64,000 bases of DNA from Phycisphaeraceae bacterium (lineage in GTDB: Bacteria; Planctomycetota; Phycisphaerae; Phycisphaerales; Zrk34): positions 248,001-312,000 of the forward strand of contig JANQHD010000023.1 in the NCBI GenBank assembly GCA_028282805.1, written 5' to 3'. The notes under the pieces were generated by a model that searched no databases, was not told the DNA's origin, and saw nothing but the letters and a program-made list of their open reading frames with translations. Positions 54,415-62,965 of this stretch are shown piece by piece (position 1 is the first letter of the stretch; each line of letters starts with the position of its first letter). The translations under genes and the position numbers were made by a program.

Positions 54415-55089
54415 TTACTCGGCGGCCTCGCCCGGCTGCGTCGCGTCGGTCGCGCCGGTCTCCGGCGCGGGCGTCGGGGCCGGTGCGGGCGCGGGGGTGG
54501 GTGTCGGGCTCGGCGTGGGCGTGGCGGTGGCTTCGGGGTTGGCCAGCATCGCCTTGATCACCTCGTCGGTGATGTCCACGGCGTCTTCGTGCCACAACAC
54601 GTTCGGGATCTTGGCGACCACGACCTTCGCGCCGCGTTCCTGCGCGATGGCCTTGCCCTCGATGCTGACCAGGTTCTGGAACTTCTTGTACAGCCGGCTG
54701 CGCTCGTTACGCGCGCTGGCGCTGGCCTGGTTCTGGTAGCCCTGCCACTTCTGGCTGGCTTCGAGCGCCATGGTCTGAAGGATATTCTTCTGCTCCTCGG
54801 TCGGGTTGTCGCCGAACTCCTTCTGCTTGTCTTCGAACTGCTTCTTCCACTGCTGGGCGATGGCGACCATCTGCTGGGCGATCTTCTGGTTGTGAGCCTG
54901 GATCTCCGCCTCGATCTGCTTATCCTTGTCCAAGGCCTTGACGACGCGGTCGAGGTCGACGACCAGCACCTGGTCCTTGGCGGGCTCGGCTTGCGGCTGC
55001 GGCTGCGGCGCGGGCGCGGTGTCTTTGCAGCCGGTCGTGATGAACAGCGCCAGACTCAGCGCCACGGTCCCTGTGATCAAACGAAACAT
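54415..55089 (-). CDS. Skp/OmpH-like periplasmic chaperone, probable lipoprotein
   Basis: The start at 55089 is chosen because GGAGG lies 8 bases upstream; a longer open frame continues back through the neighbouring MscS gene in the other frame. The 224-residue product has a signal with lipobox-like ITTGC. The Skp-type coiled coil covers about residues 40-160 (LVVDLDRVVKALDKDKQIEAE, then VVVAKIPNVLWHEDAVDITDEVI). A low-complexity Pro/Ala/Thr tail follows. It would hold outer-membrane proteins in the periplasm. A strong terminator follows it. Confidence 0.8.
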   Translation of the reverse strand: MFRLITGTVALSLALFITTGCKDTAPAPQPQPQAEPAKDQVLVVDLDRVVKALDKDKQIEAEIQAHNQKIAQQMVAIAQQWKKQFEDKQKEFGDNPTEEQKNILQTMALEASQKWQGYQNQASASARNERSRLYKKFQNLVSIEGKAIAQERGAKVVVAKIPNVLWHEDAVDITDEVIKAMLANPEATATPTPSPTPTPAPAPAPTPAPETGATDATQPGEAAE

Positions 55090-55157
55090 GTTCGTACCTC
55101 CAACGGTTGGATGGCGGCCAGCATAACACCGCCGCCGTGTATGACCAATCGGCCAGA

Positions 55158-56111
55158 TCAGCCCGCGAGTTTGCCGTCGACGTGAAGATCCATCTGCGGG
55201 AAGGGGATGCCGATATTCGCCCCGTCGAGGCGGTTTTTCACCTCGCGGGTCAGCGCGTCCTTCACCGCCCAGTAGTCCTCGCTCTTGGCCCACACGCGCA
55301 CCGACCAGTTGATGCACGAGTCGCCCAGGTCGCACAGCACCGCCGCCGGCTCGGGGTCGGCCAGCACGTGGTCGATCCCCTTGGCCGCCTCGAGCAGCGT
55401 CGCGCGGGCCGCGTCGAGGTCGGCCGGGTAGTCGGTGCCGACCGCCACGTCGACACGGCGCGTGTCGTGGTGGGAGATGTTGGTGATGGTCGAGCCGAAG
55501 ACCGCGCCGTTGGGCACGATCACGCGGATGTTGTCCGGCGTGTCCAGCGCGGTGTTGAACAGGTCGATCTCGAAGACCTTGCCGGTCGTGCCCGCCACGG
55601 TGACCACGTCGCCGACGACGAACGGGCGGAACACCAGCAGCATGATGCCCGACGCGAAGTTGCCGAGCGTGCCCTGGAAGGCCAGGCCCACCGCCAGGCC
55701 GGCGGCGCCGATGACGGCCGCGAAGCTCGTGGTTTGCACGCCGAAGATGCTGAGGATGCTGAGCAGCGCGAGGATCATCACGCCCCATTTGGCCATCTTG
55801 CCGAAGAAGCGCGCCAGGGTCATCTCGATCTTGCTCTTGGTGCACATCTTCGTGACGACCCGCCCGGCCCACGCGGCGACGAGGAACGCGGCGATCAGCA
55901 TCACGATGACCTTGATCGTCGGGATGCCGTAGGTGTCGACCAGGTACTGGATGTTTTCGGGATCCGACCAGTCGGTGGGTGTCGCCGGTGCGTCGGGGGT
56001 GTCGGCGTCGGGGGTGCCGCCGGGCGTCGGCGTGTCTGTCTCGCCGTTTGGTTGTGCGACCGCGCTGGCGAGCTTCACCGTCACGGTGTTCACGAATAGA
56101 TGGTTCAACAT
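55158..56111 (-). CDS. MscS-family mechanosensitive channel
   Basis: This 317-residue protein has about three membrane helices; TM3 carries the MscS pore pattern AAVIGAAGLAVGLAFQGTLGNFASG (split in the text as AAVIGAAGLAVGLAFQ and GTLGNFASG). The beta domain begins FRPFVVGDVVTVAGTTGKV. The N-terminus has a Pro/Thr-rich signal-like stretch. It opens under turgor stress. AAGGAGAG precedes the ATG. It is close to, but not overlapping with, the Skp-like gene. Confidence 0.92.
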   Translation of the reverse strand: MLNHLFVNTVTVKLASAVAQPNGETDTPTPGGTPDADTPDAPATPTDWSDPENIQYLVDTYGIPTIKVIVMLIAAFLVAAWAGRVVTKMCTKSKIEMTLARFFGKMAKWGVMILALLSILSIFGVQTTSFAAVIGAAGLAVGLAFQGTLGNFASGIMLLVFRPFVVGDVVTVAGTTGKVFEIDLFNTALDTPDNIRVIVPNGAVFGSTITNISHHDTRRVDVAVGTDYPADLDAARATLLEAAKGIDHVLADPEPAAVLCDLGDSCINWSVRVWAKSEDYWAVKDALTREVKNRLDGANIGIPFPQMDLHVDGKLAG

Positions 56112-56264
56112 CGGTCTCTCCTTACGAGGTTGAAAGAGTCAAAATGGAGGTAATCTCACCCTGAGATGTGCCCGCCCAAGTTACCACAATAGGCGTGCTT
56201 TTCCGCCAAAGAAACCGATGCATATGGGCCAAAGTACCCCGTTTTTTATGCCGATACGGCTTTT

Positions 56265-57239
56265 GTGAGTGAGAGGACGTCTAAATCCGCGCCACCTGAC
56301 GCGAAAGCCGAATCCCCGCGCGCATCGAAGCGCGCGGCGGACGATGCGCCGTTGCGCCAGAAGTTGTTGCTGTTGATCGCCGCGGCCAGCACGTGGGGCG
56401 CGGTGGTGGGCGTGGCGGCGGTGCAGTGGCAGTTGAGCGTGTGGGTGATCGTGGTGGGGGTGTTTGTGGTGGCGACGGCGCTGAGCCGGGTCGCGAGCAA
56501 CTGGGCCGCGGCGCCGGTCGAGGAGTTGGCCCACCGCCTCGAGCGGGTCGCGCGGCCGGATCGTCCGGCAACGACGCAGGGCCTGCCCGCCGAGCGCGAC
56601 GACGAGATCGGCCGGGTCTATCGCGCCGTGCGGCGCATCGCCGAGCACGCCATCCGCCAGCGCCACGAGGCCTCGCGCCTGCGGCGCACGCTCGACTCGT
56701 CGATCGCCGACGCCACGCGCAAGGCCACCGTGCAGCTGTCGCAGATGGCCATGCGCGACCCGCTGACGAACCTGGGCAACCGGCGCTTCCTCGACGAGCA
56801 CCTCGACCAGCTCGTGCGCTCGTGCGCCGAGGCGCACACCGACCTGATCGCGGTGGCGATCGACCTGGACAACTTCAAGGCGGTCAACGACGAGCTCGGC
56901 CACGCCGCGGGCGACGAACTGCTGATCTTCGCCGCGACGCTGATCCGCGGCTCGATCCGCGACGACGACGTGGCCATCCGTATGGGCGGCGACGAGTTCA
57001 TCGTGCTCATGCCCGGCTGCGAGCTCGAGCGCGCCGTGTCGTTCGTTGAGCGCTTGCGCAAGCTGTTCGCCGAGCACGTGCGCGTGACCCTGCCCGAGCA
57101 GCTGCAACCCGGCCTCTCGGCGGGCATCGCCTCGTTGCTACGCGACCGCGTGCGCGACGGCCAGAGCCTCATCGAGTCGGCCGACCGCTACCTCTACCGC
57201 GCCAAACGCGCCGGCAAATCCCAAACCGCCGGCTGCTGA
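56265..57239 (+). CDS. diguanylate cyclase (GGDEF domain)
   Basis: The start is GTG at 56265. The 324-residue product has two membrane helices (about 35-54, 58-78), a HAMP-like segment (about 80-130) and a GGDEF domain with RDPLTNLGNRRFLDEHLDQL, and the catalytic RMGGDEF (about residue 243). The allosteric I-site RxxD is not obvious. It makes cyclic di-GMP from GTP. The gene at 57574 is a degenerate HD-GYP domain protein, so the two may act together. Confidence 0.9.
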   Translation: MSERTSKSAPPDAKAESPRASKRAADDAPLRQKLLLLIAAASTWGAVVGVAAVQWQLSVWVIVVGVFVVATALSRVASNWAAAPVEELAHRLERVARPDRPATTQGLPAERDDEIGRVYRAVRRIAEHAIRQRHEASRLRRTLDSSIADATRKATVQLSQMAMRDPLTNLGNRRFLDEHLDQLVRSCAEAHTDLIAVAIDLDNFKAVNDELGHAAGDELLIFAATLIRGSIRDDDVAIRMGGDEFIVLMPGCELERAVSFVERLRKLFAEHVRVTLPEQLQPGLSAGIASLLRDRVRDGQSLIESADRYLYRAKRAGKSQTAGC

Positions 57240-57573
57240 CGCGTCTCGCATGCGACTAAATAAGCGATTCCCCTTAACCGTTTTTCGGTTCATACCGCAA
57301 TGCGGTGAGTGATTTTCACACATTCGTTTATGCGCATGCTAATTGCACAAAACCACAGATGACTACATCAAGTCTCTGATTGCCGCTTCCGATACCTGCA
57401 TTGACGTAACAGGGTCGGGGAAACCGCGGGGCTACTTCCTACAGGCTTCCCCAATACAACATGGCCAACCGTGTCCAAGCGGCTCGCGTCGCTTGCCCGG
57501 TGTAGTTGAACCTGCTGCCGCTCGACCGCCGATGGCGTGTCCGGCTCGCGGTGCAGGATGGTGAACCAGACAG
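57240..57573 (+). other. gene-free region between the GGDEF and HD-GYP genes
   Basis: About 330 bases with no credible gene (one 73-codon open frame has no support). Small hairpins occur (AACCG/CGGTT near 57279-57293; ACCGCAATGCGGT at 57295-57307). I compared it with the cyclic di-GMP-I riboswitch and found no convincing match. Confidence 0.4.
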
Positions 57574-58782
57574 ATGCAGATCGAAGTGCGAAATCTGAGC
57601 ATCGGAACGGAACTCGAAAACGACATCTACGACGACCACGGGGTGCTGCTGCTCAAGGCCGGCCAACCCGTGACCGAACGCTTCCTCCAGGTCTTGCGCA
57701 ACCGGGGCATCCGACAGGTCAAGTCTGACGCACCGACGCCGACGAATGAATCCGTTTATCACTCGGCGACCAGCCGCGCCCTCGACGAAGCCGTCGACGC
57801 CTGCGCCGACCAGGTCGGCCACGTCTCCGACCAGTGGCCGAGTGAGAAGGCCCGGCCGTTCACGCGGCGCGGCGTGCTCTCGGTCGCGCAGCGCAGCAAA
57901 CGCCTCGCCCACACCCGCCAGCGCCTCGGCAACGCCATCGGCCGGTTCATGATCGCCGGCCCGGCCGTCGCCGCCGGCTCGCTCGACATCGACCTGCTCG
58001 AGCGCGACCTCGTCGAGGTCGCCAAGCTCGTCGGCGACGACCCGTACACCGCGCTGCTCGCCCGCGAGCTGCGCGGCGGCGACGCGCAACTTTACGAAGA
58101 GGGCATTCACGCCGCCGTCGTCGCCATCGCCATCGCCGTGTACATGGGCTTCGGCGACGCGGACATCATGGACGTCGGGTTCGCCACCATGTTCAGCGAC
58201 CTGGGCTTGCTCCGCCTGCCCGATGCGATCCGCGCCGCGCCATACCTCAACGCCGAGCAACGGCGGACGCTCGAGCAGCACCCCGTCCACACCGCCGACG
58301 CCCTCGACCAGGCCGGCGCCAAGCTCGCCCGACAGATCATCGCCTACCAGACCCACGAGCGCGTCGACGGCTCGGGCTACCCCCGCAAACGCCACGGCAT
58401 GTTCATCACCCCCCTGGCGCGCATCGCCGGCATCGCCCACGCCTTTATCACCCGCTGCGCCGCGCGGCCGCACCGGCCCGCCATGCTCCCCTACGACGCG
58501 ATGGTCGCCATCCTTCAGGCCTCGCGCGCCGGGCGCTTCGACACCACCGCCGTCCGCGCCTTCCTCGACGTGATGTCGCTGTTCCCCATCGGCTCGTGCG
58601 TCGAGCTCTCCGACGAGCGCGCCGCGCGCGTCTGGCAGTCCAACCTCAAGCTGCACACCGACCCCGTCGTCGCCGTGATCGACGGGCGGGGCAAGGCCAC
58701 CGACGAGCTGATCGACCTGGCCAAGGTTCGCACCGTGAAGATCGTCCGCGCGATCCCCAACCCCATGAACAAGTGCGCTTAA
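57574..58782 (+). CDS. HD-GYP domain protein with a degenerate HD motif
   Basis: The 402-residue product has an N-terminal DUF3391-like region (about 1-70, MQIEVRNLSIGTELENDIYD) and an HD-GYP domain (about 170-330). The GYP block THERVDGSGYP is intact, and the HPVHTADAL and EGIHAAVVA histidines are present. The HD dyad, usually HD in LLHDIG, reads FSDLG, so the first metal ligand is Ser. This argues for weak or absent phosphodiesterase activity, or a binding role. No ribosome binding site is obvious before the ATG. Confidence 0.8.
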   Translation: MQIEVRNLSIGTELENDIYDDHGVLLLKAGQPVTERFLQVLRNRGIRQVKSDAPTPTNESVYHSATSRALDEAVDACADQVGHVSDQWPSEKARPFTRRGVLSVAQRSKRLAHTRQRLGNAIGRFMIAGPAVAAGSLDIDLLERDLVEVAKLVGDDPYTALLARELRGGDAQLYEEGIHAAVVAIAIAVYMGFGDADIMDVGFATMFSDLGLLRLPDAIRAAPYLNAEQRRTLEQHPVHTADALDQAGAKLARQIIAYQTHERVDGSGYPRKRHGMFITPLARIAGIAHAFITRCAARPHRPAMLPYDAMVAILQASRAGRFDTTAVRAFLDVMSLFPIGSCVELSDERAARVWQSNLKLHTDPVVAVIDGRGKATDELIDLAKVRTVKIVRAIPNPMNKCA

Positions 58783-58793
58783 ACACGGGTCAC

Positions 58794-58833
58794 AAGCCCG
58801 GCTCTGAGCGGCGCAGCCGCGAAGACCGGGATC
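58794..58833. repeat. dispersed repeat, family C, copy 1
   Basis: AAGCCCGGCTCTGA ... GAAGACCGGGATC, about 40 bases, between convergent HD-GYP and Cds1-like genes. The second copy is at 62539-62577, and a partial match is at the window end. It contains an inner hairpin GCGGC-GCA-GCCGC. Confidence 0.5.
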
Positions 58834-58838
58834 ACCCC

Positions 58839-59915
58839 TCACACCGCCTGCCTGTCCCTCAGCGCCTCGCCCGAATCGTAAAACGCCTCGAGCTGTTGCC
58901 GGTAGGGCGCGGTGTCGACCCCGTGCTCGGCGAGCCAGGCGTCGCTGTAGTACGTGTCGAGGTACTTATCACCCCCGTCGCACAGCAGCGTGACCACGCT
59001 GCCCGCTTCGCCGCGATCGTGCATGTCGCTCATCAACCGCAACGCCGCCCACAGGTTCGTGCCCGTCGACCCGCCGGCTTTGCGGTCGAGCAGGCCTTCG
59101 AGGAAGTGGATCGTCGCGATCGACGCCGCGTCCGGCACCCGCACCATGTGGTCGATCACGCTGCGGTTGAACGAAGGCTCGACACGCGGCCGGCCGATGC
59201 CTTCGATCAGCGAACAGCGGTCGCTCGTCGCGCCCTGATCACCCGTGCGGTAGTAATCGACGAACACCGAGTGCTCGGGGTCCGGCACGCACAGCTTCGT
59301 GTCCAGCTTCTGGTAGCGGATGAACCGGCCGATCGTCGACGACGTGCCGCCCGTGCCCGCCGCGGTCACGATCCAACTCGGCTCGGGGTGGCGCTCCCGC
59401 TGCATCTGCCGGAACAGCGACTCGGCGATGTTGTTGTTCCCCCGCCAGTCCGTCGCGCGCTCGGCGAAGGTGAACTGGTCCATGTAATGCCCGCCCAGTT
59501 CGTCGGCGATCCGCTGCGCCGCCGAGTAGATGTCCATGTCGTCGACGAGGTGGCAGCGCCCGCCGAGGAACTCGATCTTGTGGATCTTCTCGCGCGACGT
59601 GCACGCCGGGATGACCGTGTGGAACGGCAGCCCCAGCAGCCGGGCAAAGTACGCCTCGCTGATCGCCGTCGACCCCGACGACGCCTCGACGACCGGCATC
59701 CCCTCCGTGATCCACCCGTTGCAGATGCCGTACAAGAACAGCGACCGCGCCAGCCTGTGCTTGAGGCTGCCCGACGGGTGGATCGATTCGTCCTTCAGGT
59801 ATAGATCGATGTTCGGACAACTCGGCCACGTCACGCGGATCAGGTGCGTGTCCGCCGAGCGTTGGAAGTCCGCCTCGATCGCCGCGACCGCTTGTTTGAT
59901 CCAGGTGTTGGGCAT
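58839..59915 (-). CDS. PLP-dependent cysteine synthase-like enzyme (Cds1-type)
   Basis: This 358-residue protein has the CysK/CBS fold: the PLP Lys in [29 protein letters not shown], and the phosphate loop AGTGGTSST. It resembles the Cds1 L-cysteine desulfhydrase/cysteine synthase-like branch more than ordinary CysK. It would cleave or form cysteine in the cytoplasm. TATACT 7 bases before the ATG suggests a leaderless mRNA. Confidence 0.87.
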   Translation of the reverse strand: MPNTWIKQAVAAIEADFQRSADTHLIRVTWPSCPNIDLYLKDESIHPSGSLKHRLARSLFLYGICNGWITEGMPVVEASSGSTAISEAYFARLLGLPFHTVIPACTSREKIHKIEFLGGRCHLVDDMDIYSAAQRIADELGGHYMDQFTFAERATDWRGNNNIAESLFRQMQRERHPEPSWIVTAAGTGGTSSTIGRFIRYQKLDTKLCVPDPEHSVFVDYYRTGDQGATSDRCSLIEGIGRPRVEPSFNRSVIDHMVRVPDAASIATIHFLEGLLDRKAGGSTGTNLWAALRLMSDMHDRGEAGSVVTLLCDGGDKYLDTYYSDAWLAEHGVDTAPYRQQLEAFYDSGEALRDRQAV

Positions 59916-59922
59916 GCCCTTT

Positions 59923-59928
59923 AGTATA
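59923..59928 (-). promoter_or_regulatory. -10 element TATACT, 7 nt before the Cds1-like gene
   Basis: TATACT on the minus strand; seven bases and then ATG at 59915; no ribosome binding site. Confidence 0.55.
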
Positions 59929-59977
59929 AACGGGATGCGGAGTCCGAAGGCACCGAACTTTGGCCCGTTCTCGCTTG

Positions 59978-60001
59978 GCGTGGTCAGTTAAGTGACCACG
60001 C
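59978..60001. repeat. hairpin repeat, family A, copy 1
   Basis: GCGTGGTCA / TGACCACGC around six bases, just after the stop codon of the Kelch-PQQ gene. A second, more perfect copy lies at 63132-63157. Confidence 0.6.
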
Positions 60002-60003
60002 GG

Positions 60004-62367
60004 CTACCGGTTGGCGACCGCTCCGTTGGCCGGGCCGCTCACGCAGAACAGCTTGCCGCCGGCGCGGATGACGATCGCCCCGTCGACCAGGGCCACGCCG
60101 TGCACCGGGTCGTCGGTCGGCAGCTTCGACTCGGCCACCAGGTTCGCCGACTCGGCGTCGTGCTCGAGCACCCAGGTCGTGCCGTCCTTGCAGAACACGT
60201 AAACGAGGCCGTCGACGGTGACCGGCGTCGCCCACGCGCTGGCCGGCAGCTTCAGCTTCCACTGGAACTTGCCGGTCTCGGCGTCGACGCAGGTCAGCAG
60301 GCCGGCCTTGCTGAAGTAGTAGACCGAGCCGCCCACCGCCACCGGGGCGGCGAACGAACTGGGCGGGGCGTCGGCGAACCACCGGCGCTCGAGCCGCTGC
60401 TCGGTGCCGCGCGCCAGCGCCAGGTTCCCCCACCTCTGCGAGCCGGCGAGGTACACGCGGTCGCCGATCACCAGCGGCGTGGGCACCGTGTAGCCTTTCT
60501 TGCCTTCGTACACGCAGACGTGCGAGCCATCGGACGCGTCAAAACCCTCGAACCGGTCCTTGGCACAAACATAGACCAACTCGCGCCCGCCTTCTTCTGT
60601 GACCACCGGCGAACTCCACGCCACACCCTTGGCGCGATCGACCTTCCACGCGTCCTTGCCCGTGCGTTTGTCCACCGCCAGCAGGTACGAAGGCCCGTCG
60701 TGGTCGACCAGCACGACGACGTGCCGCTTGGTCTGCGCGATCGAGCCGCCCAGCCCGTGGTTGCCGCCGATCGGGCCGAACTCCTCGACGAGGTTGCGTT
60801 GCCACTGGACCTCGCCGTCGTGGTTGGTGGCGACCAGGTTGCCCGACTCGAAGAAGGCGTACACGCGCTCGGCGTCGACCGCCGCGGTGGGCGCGGCCTG
60901 CGATATCATGCGCGATCGCTTGGCGGTCAACCCCGACGCCACGTCTCGCCGCCACAGTTCCTTGCCGCTGGCCAGGTCGTAGCAGAGCACCGCCATGGTT
61001 TCCTTGTGGTCGCCGATGCTTGTCGTGGTGAACACCCGCCCGCCCCACACCAGCGGGCTCGACTGGCCGTAACCCGGCAGGTCGACTTGCCACGCCAGGT
61101 TGCGCTCGGTCGACCACGACAACGGCAGGCCGCGCGCCGTGCTGCGGTTGTCCCCGTAGCCCCGGAACCCCGGCCAGTGCGCCTGGCCCGGTTGTTGGTT
61201 CAACACCCCCAGCGCCCGTGCCTGACCCGCCCCGGTCGGCGCATCGGGCGCCTTTTCTTCCGGCGGCCCGGCGGCCTTGAACTGTTTCATGTCGATCTCG
61301 ATGACCGAGCCGGTCATCCCGCCCTTCGCCGCGCCGCCCAGCACCAGCAGGCGATCGCCCTTCACCGCGACCAACCGGTGGAAGAAGCGGCCCTCGGGGA
61401 TGCGGGCGCCGGTGTCGAGCCACTTGATCGTCTTCGCGTCGATCGCCATCACCTTGCCCTCGTACCCCAGCGTGTAGACGTGGTCGCCCACGCCGAACGC
61501 CGCGGAGCCGAAGCCCTTCATAAAGCCCTTGGAGGGGAAGTTCGGCCCCTTCACCCAGGTGTCGGAAGCGATGTCGTACACGAACACGTCGCGCCGCGTG
61601 CCCTTGGGCGCGATCCCCCCGATGACGAACACCTTCCCCCCCACCGCCGCCACGTCCGCCGCGCGCCGCAGGAACGGAGGGTCGGCGATCTTCTTCCACT
61701 CGAACGCCTCCGCGTCGAGGTCCGCGACCCACGCCGTCGTGTGCCACGGCGTCTCGCCGTCTTCGTCTTTCAGCCCCAGCGCCCACCCGCCGACCACGAA
61801 CAGCTTGCCGCCGTGGATCACGACGTTGTGCGACGAGCGCGGCTCGGGCAGCGCGGGCAGGTCCTCCCACGCGTTCGTGTGCGGGTTGAACCGCTGCACC
61901 ACGTCCGTCGAGCGCACGTCTTTGTCTTCGCCCGGCGCGTTGTGGGCCGTCATCCCGCCCACGCGGTACACCTTGCCTTGGTACGCGAACATGCCCAGGC
62001 CCTGGAGCTTCGGCCCGCCCGGAAGCGCGCGCCACCCGTCGGGCTTGTCCAGCGACAGGCGGTAAAACGCGCCCGACTGGTCGGCCGTGGAGTAGGTGTG
62101 CGCCTTGCCCGTGTGCCCGCCGTAGACGTACAGCGAGCGCCCGGTCACCGCGGCGCCGAAGCTCGACGCCGCGTAGGGCATCGCCGGCCAGTCGCCCGCG
62201 CTGTCGATCACCCCGGCCGGCTGTGTGGCCGGCTGTGTGGTCGGTTGGGTAGTCGGATGCAAGGCCGGTTGCGTGGTCGGCGCTTGCTCCGCCCGCGCTT
62301 CCGCTTGCCACAGCACGGCCGCCGCAGCGAGCACCGCCAACCCCAACGTCTTCGCTTGAAGATTCAT
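60004..62367 (-). CDS. secreted Kelch plus PQQ beta-propeller fusion
   Basis: The start at 62367 follows the signal-peptide pattern (LGLAVLAAAAVLWQAEARA). A TQP-rich linker is followed by Kelch repeats (about residues 55-370; SLYVYGGHTG, KVYRVGGM, KLFVVGGW, KVFVIGGI, RLLVLGG). A short linker leads to a BamB/PQQ-like propeller (about 410-787; SSPLVWGGRVFTTTS, LLAVDKRTGKDAWK, LLTCVDAETGKFQWKL). The PQQ ligands of true dehydrogenases are not evident. It would be a periplasmic or surface protein-interaction module. An open frame continues upstream but has no signal. Confidence 0.85.
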   Translation of the reverse strand: MNLQAKTLGLAVLAAAAVLWQAEARAEQAPTTQPALHPTTQPTTQPATQPAGVIDSAGDWPAMPYAASSFGAAVTGRSLYVYGGHTGKAHTYSTADQSGAFYRLSLDKPDGWRALPGGPKLQGLGMFAYQGKVYRVGGMTAHNAPGEDKDVRSTDVVQRFNPHTNAWEDLPALPEPRSSHNVVIHGGKLFVVGGWALGLKDEDGETPWHTTAWVADLDAEAFEWKKIADPPFLRRAADVAAVGGKVFVIGGIAPKGTRRDVFVYDIASDTWVKGPNFPSKGFMKGFGSAAFGVGDHVYTLGYEGKVMAIDAKTIKWLDTGARIPEGRFFHRLVAVKGDRLLVLGGAAKGGMTGSVIEIDMKQFKAAGPPEEKAPDAPTGAGQARALGVLNQQPGQAHWPGFRGYGDNRSTARGLPLSWSTERNLAWQVDLPGYGQSSPLVWGGRVFTTTSIGDHKETMAVLCYDLASGKELWRRDVASGLTAKRSRMISQAAPTAAVDAERVYAFFESGNLVATNHDGEVQWQRNLVEEFGPIGGNHGLGGSIAQTKRHVVVLVDHDGPSYLLAVDKRTGKDAWKVDRAKGVAWSSPVVTEEGGRELVYVCAKDRFEGFDASDGSHVCVYEGKKGYTVPTPLVIGDRVYLAGSQRWGNLALARGTEQRLERRWFADAPPSSFAAPVAVGGSVYYFSKAGLLTCVDAETGKFQWKLKLPASAWATPVTVDGLVYVFCKDGTTWVLEHDAESANLVAESKLPTDDPVHGVALVDGAIVIRAGGKLFCVSGPANGAVANR
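62224..62290 (-). repeat. low-complexity tract encoding TQP repeats
   Basis: Short tandem units (GTTGGGT/CTGTGTGG-like on the plus strand) encode TTQP-type repeats just after the signal peptide of the Kelch-PQQ protein. It is probably a linker. Confidence 0.55.
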
Positions 62368-62538
62368 AGCCCTGTTCTCGTTTCTATATCTAGATGTTGT
62401 CGCACCTCGACTCCCGGCGGGGTGCTCGGCATGCTTCTGCGCCTTCCGCACAGGAACGCTTGGCGCAAGGTAGTAAACCCGAGAATTAGTTGCAATATGA
62501 CTATTTAATCGATCGCCCCGACCATTCCGGGTCTCCCC

Positions 62539-62577
62539 AAGCCCGGCCCTGATTAGCCCGCCTTGAAAACCGGGATC
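62539..62577. repeat. dispersed repeat, family C, copy 2
   Basis: AAGCCCGGCCCTGA ... TGAAAACCGGGATC, matching the copy at 58794-58833 at both ends while the middle differs. Confidence 0.5.
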
Positions 62578-62646
62578 CCCGGCACGCGAGCCCGCAGTTG
62601 GGAATCAGTCCCCGGGTTGTTCCCGCCTCGACCAACAAACCCCCAA

Positions 62647-62675
62647 GCCGGACTGAAACGCAGCGCAAGTCCGGA
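62647..62675. repeat. short dispersed hairpin repeat, family B, copy 2
   Basis: CCGGACT (62648-62654) pairs with AGTCCGG (62668-62674) around a centre with ACGCAGCGCA, which the copy at 40461-40489 shares. Confidence 0.55.
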
Positions 62676-62691
62676 CCACACGGGTTCTGGT

Positions 62692-62697
62692 TACAAT
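62692..62697 (+). promoter_or_regulatory. -10-like TACAAT before the small membrane protein
   Basis: TACAAT 31 bases before the GTG at 62729, with GGAG between them. Confidence 0.35.
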
Positions 62698-62728
62698 CCG
62701 CTCATCGTCTCTGTCCGGAGCATGCGGC

Positions 62729-62965
62729 GTGCCTTTGAAACAAACCTTGTGTCCGCTCATCGTCTGCTTCGCTCTGGTCGCCCTTGCCGTCGCTGCCGTC
62801 TTGTTGTGGCAGGCGCTCGTGACCAAAGAATACCGCAGTTACACCGGTGCTTTTCGATCGCTGATTTCAACAGGGTGGCCCGATGACGATCACATGATCG
62901 CTTATCGCTCACTGCCCCGACACCCCTTGCCGTTCATCCGGGATCGCTTCGTGCGGTGTTTCTAA
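62729..62965 (+). CDS. small putative membrane protein
   Basis: This 78-residue open frame begins GTG with GGAG 8 bases upstream. It has a strong membrane helix (PLIVCFALVALAVAAVLLWQA, read here as PLIVCFALVALAV then AAVLLWQA). The rest is polar. It is reported because the helix, ribosome site and TACAAT box agree, but it could be chance in this repeat-rich area. Its 3' end overlaps a minus-strand frame. Confidence 0.4.
   Translation: MPLKQTLCPLIVCFALVALAVAAVLLWQALVTKEYRSYTGAFRSLISTGWPDDDHMIAYRSLPRHPLPFIRDRFVRCF

Larger units (their letters stand above)
62368..62728. other. gene-free region with short repeats
   Basis: About 360 bases without a credible gene. It holds family C copy 2 (62539-62577) and family B copy 2 (62647-62675), and the -10 box TACAAT at 62692-62697. 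Confidence 0.5.

Noticed and set aside
54415-55872. A 485-codon frame reading through the MscS gene into the Skp-like gene
   Set aside because: The N-terminal part is antisense-frame low-complexity sequence; a strong ribosome site and signal peptide set the true start at 55089.
57400-57460. Cyclic di-GMP riboswitch before the HD-GYP gene
   Set aside because: A few bases resemble the conserved loop (GGAAACC) but the required helices and the CAGGGCAAAC core are not present.
57343-57564. A 73-codon open frame before the HD-GYP gene
   Set aside because: No ribosome site, no conserved motif and no coding-like codon pattern.
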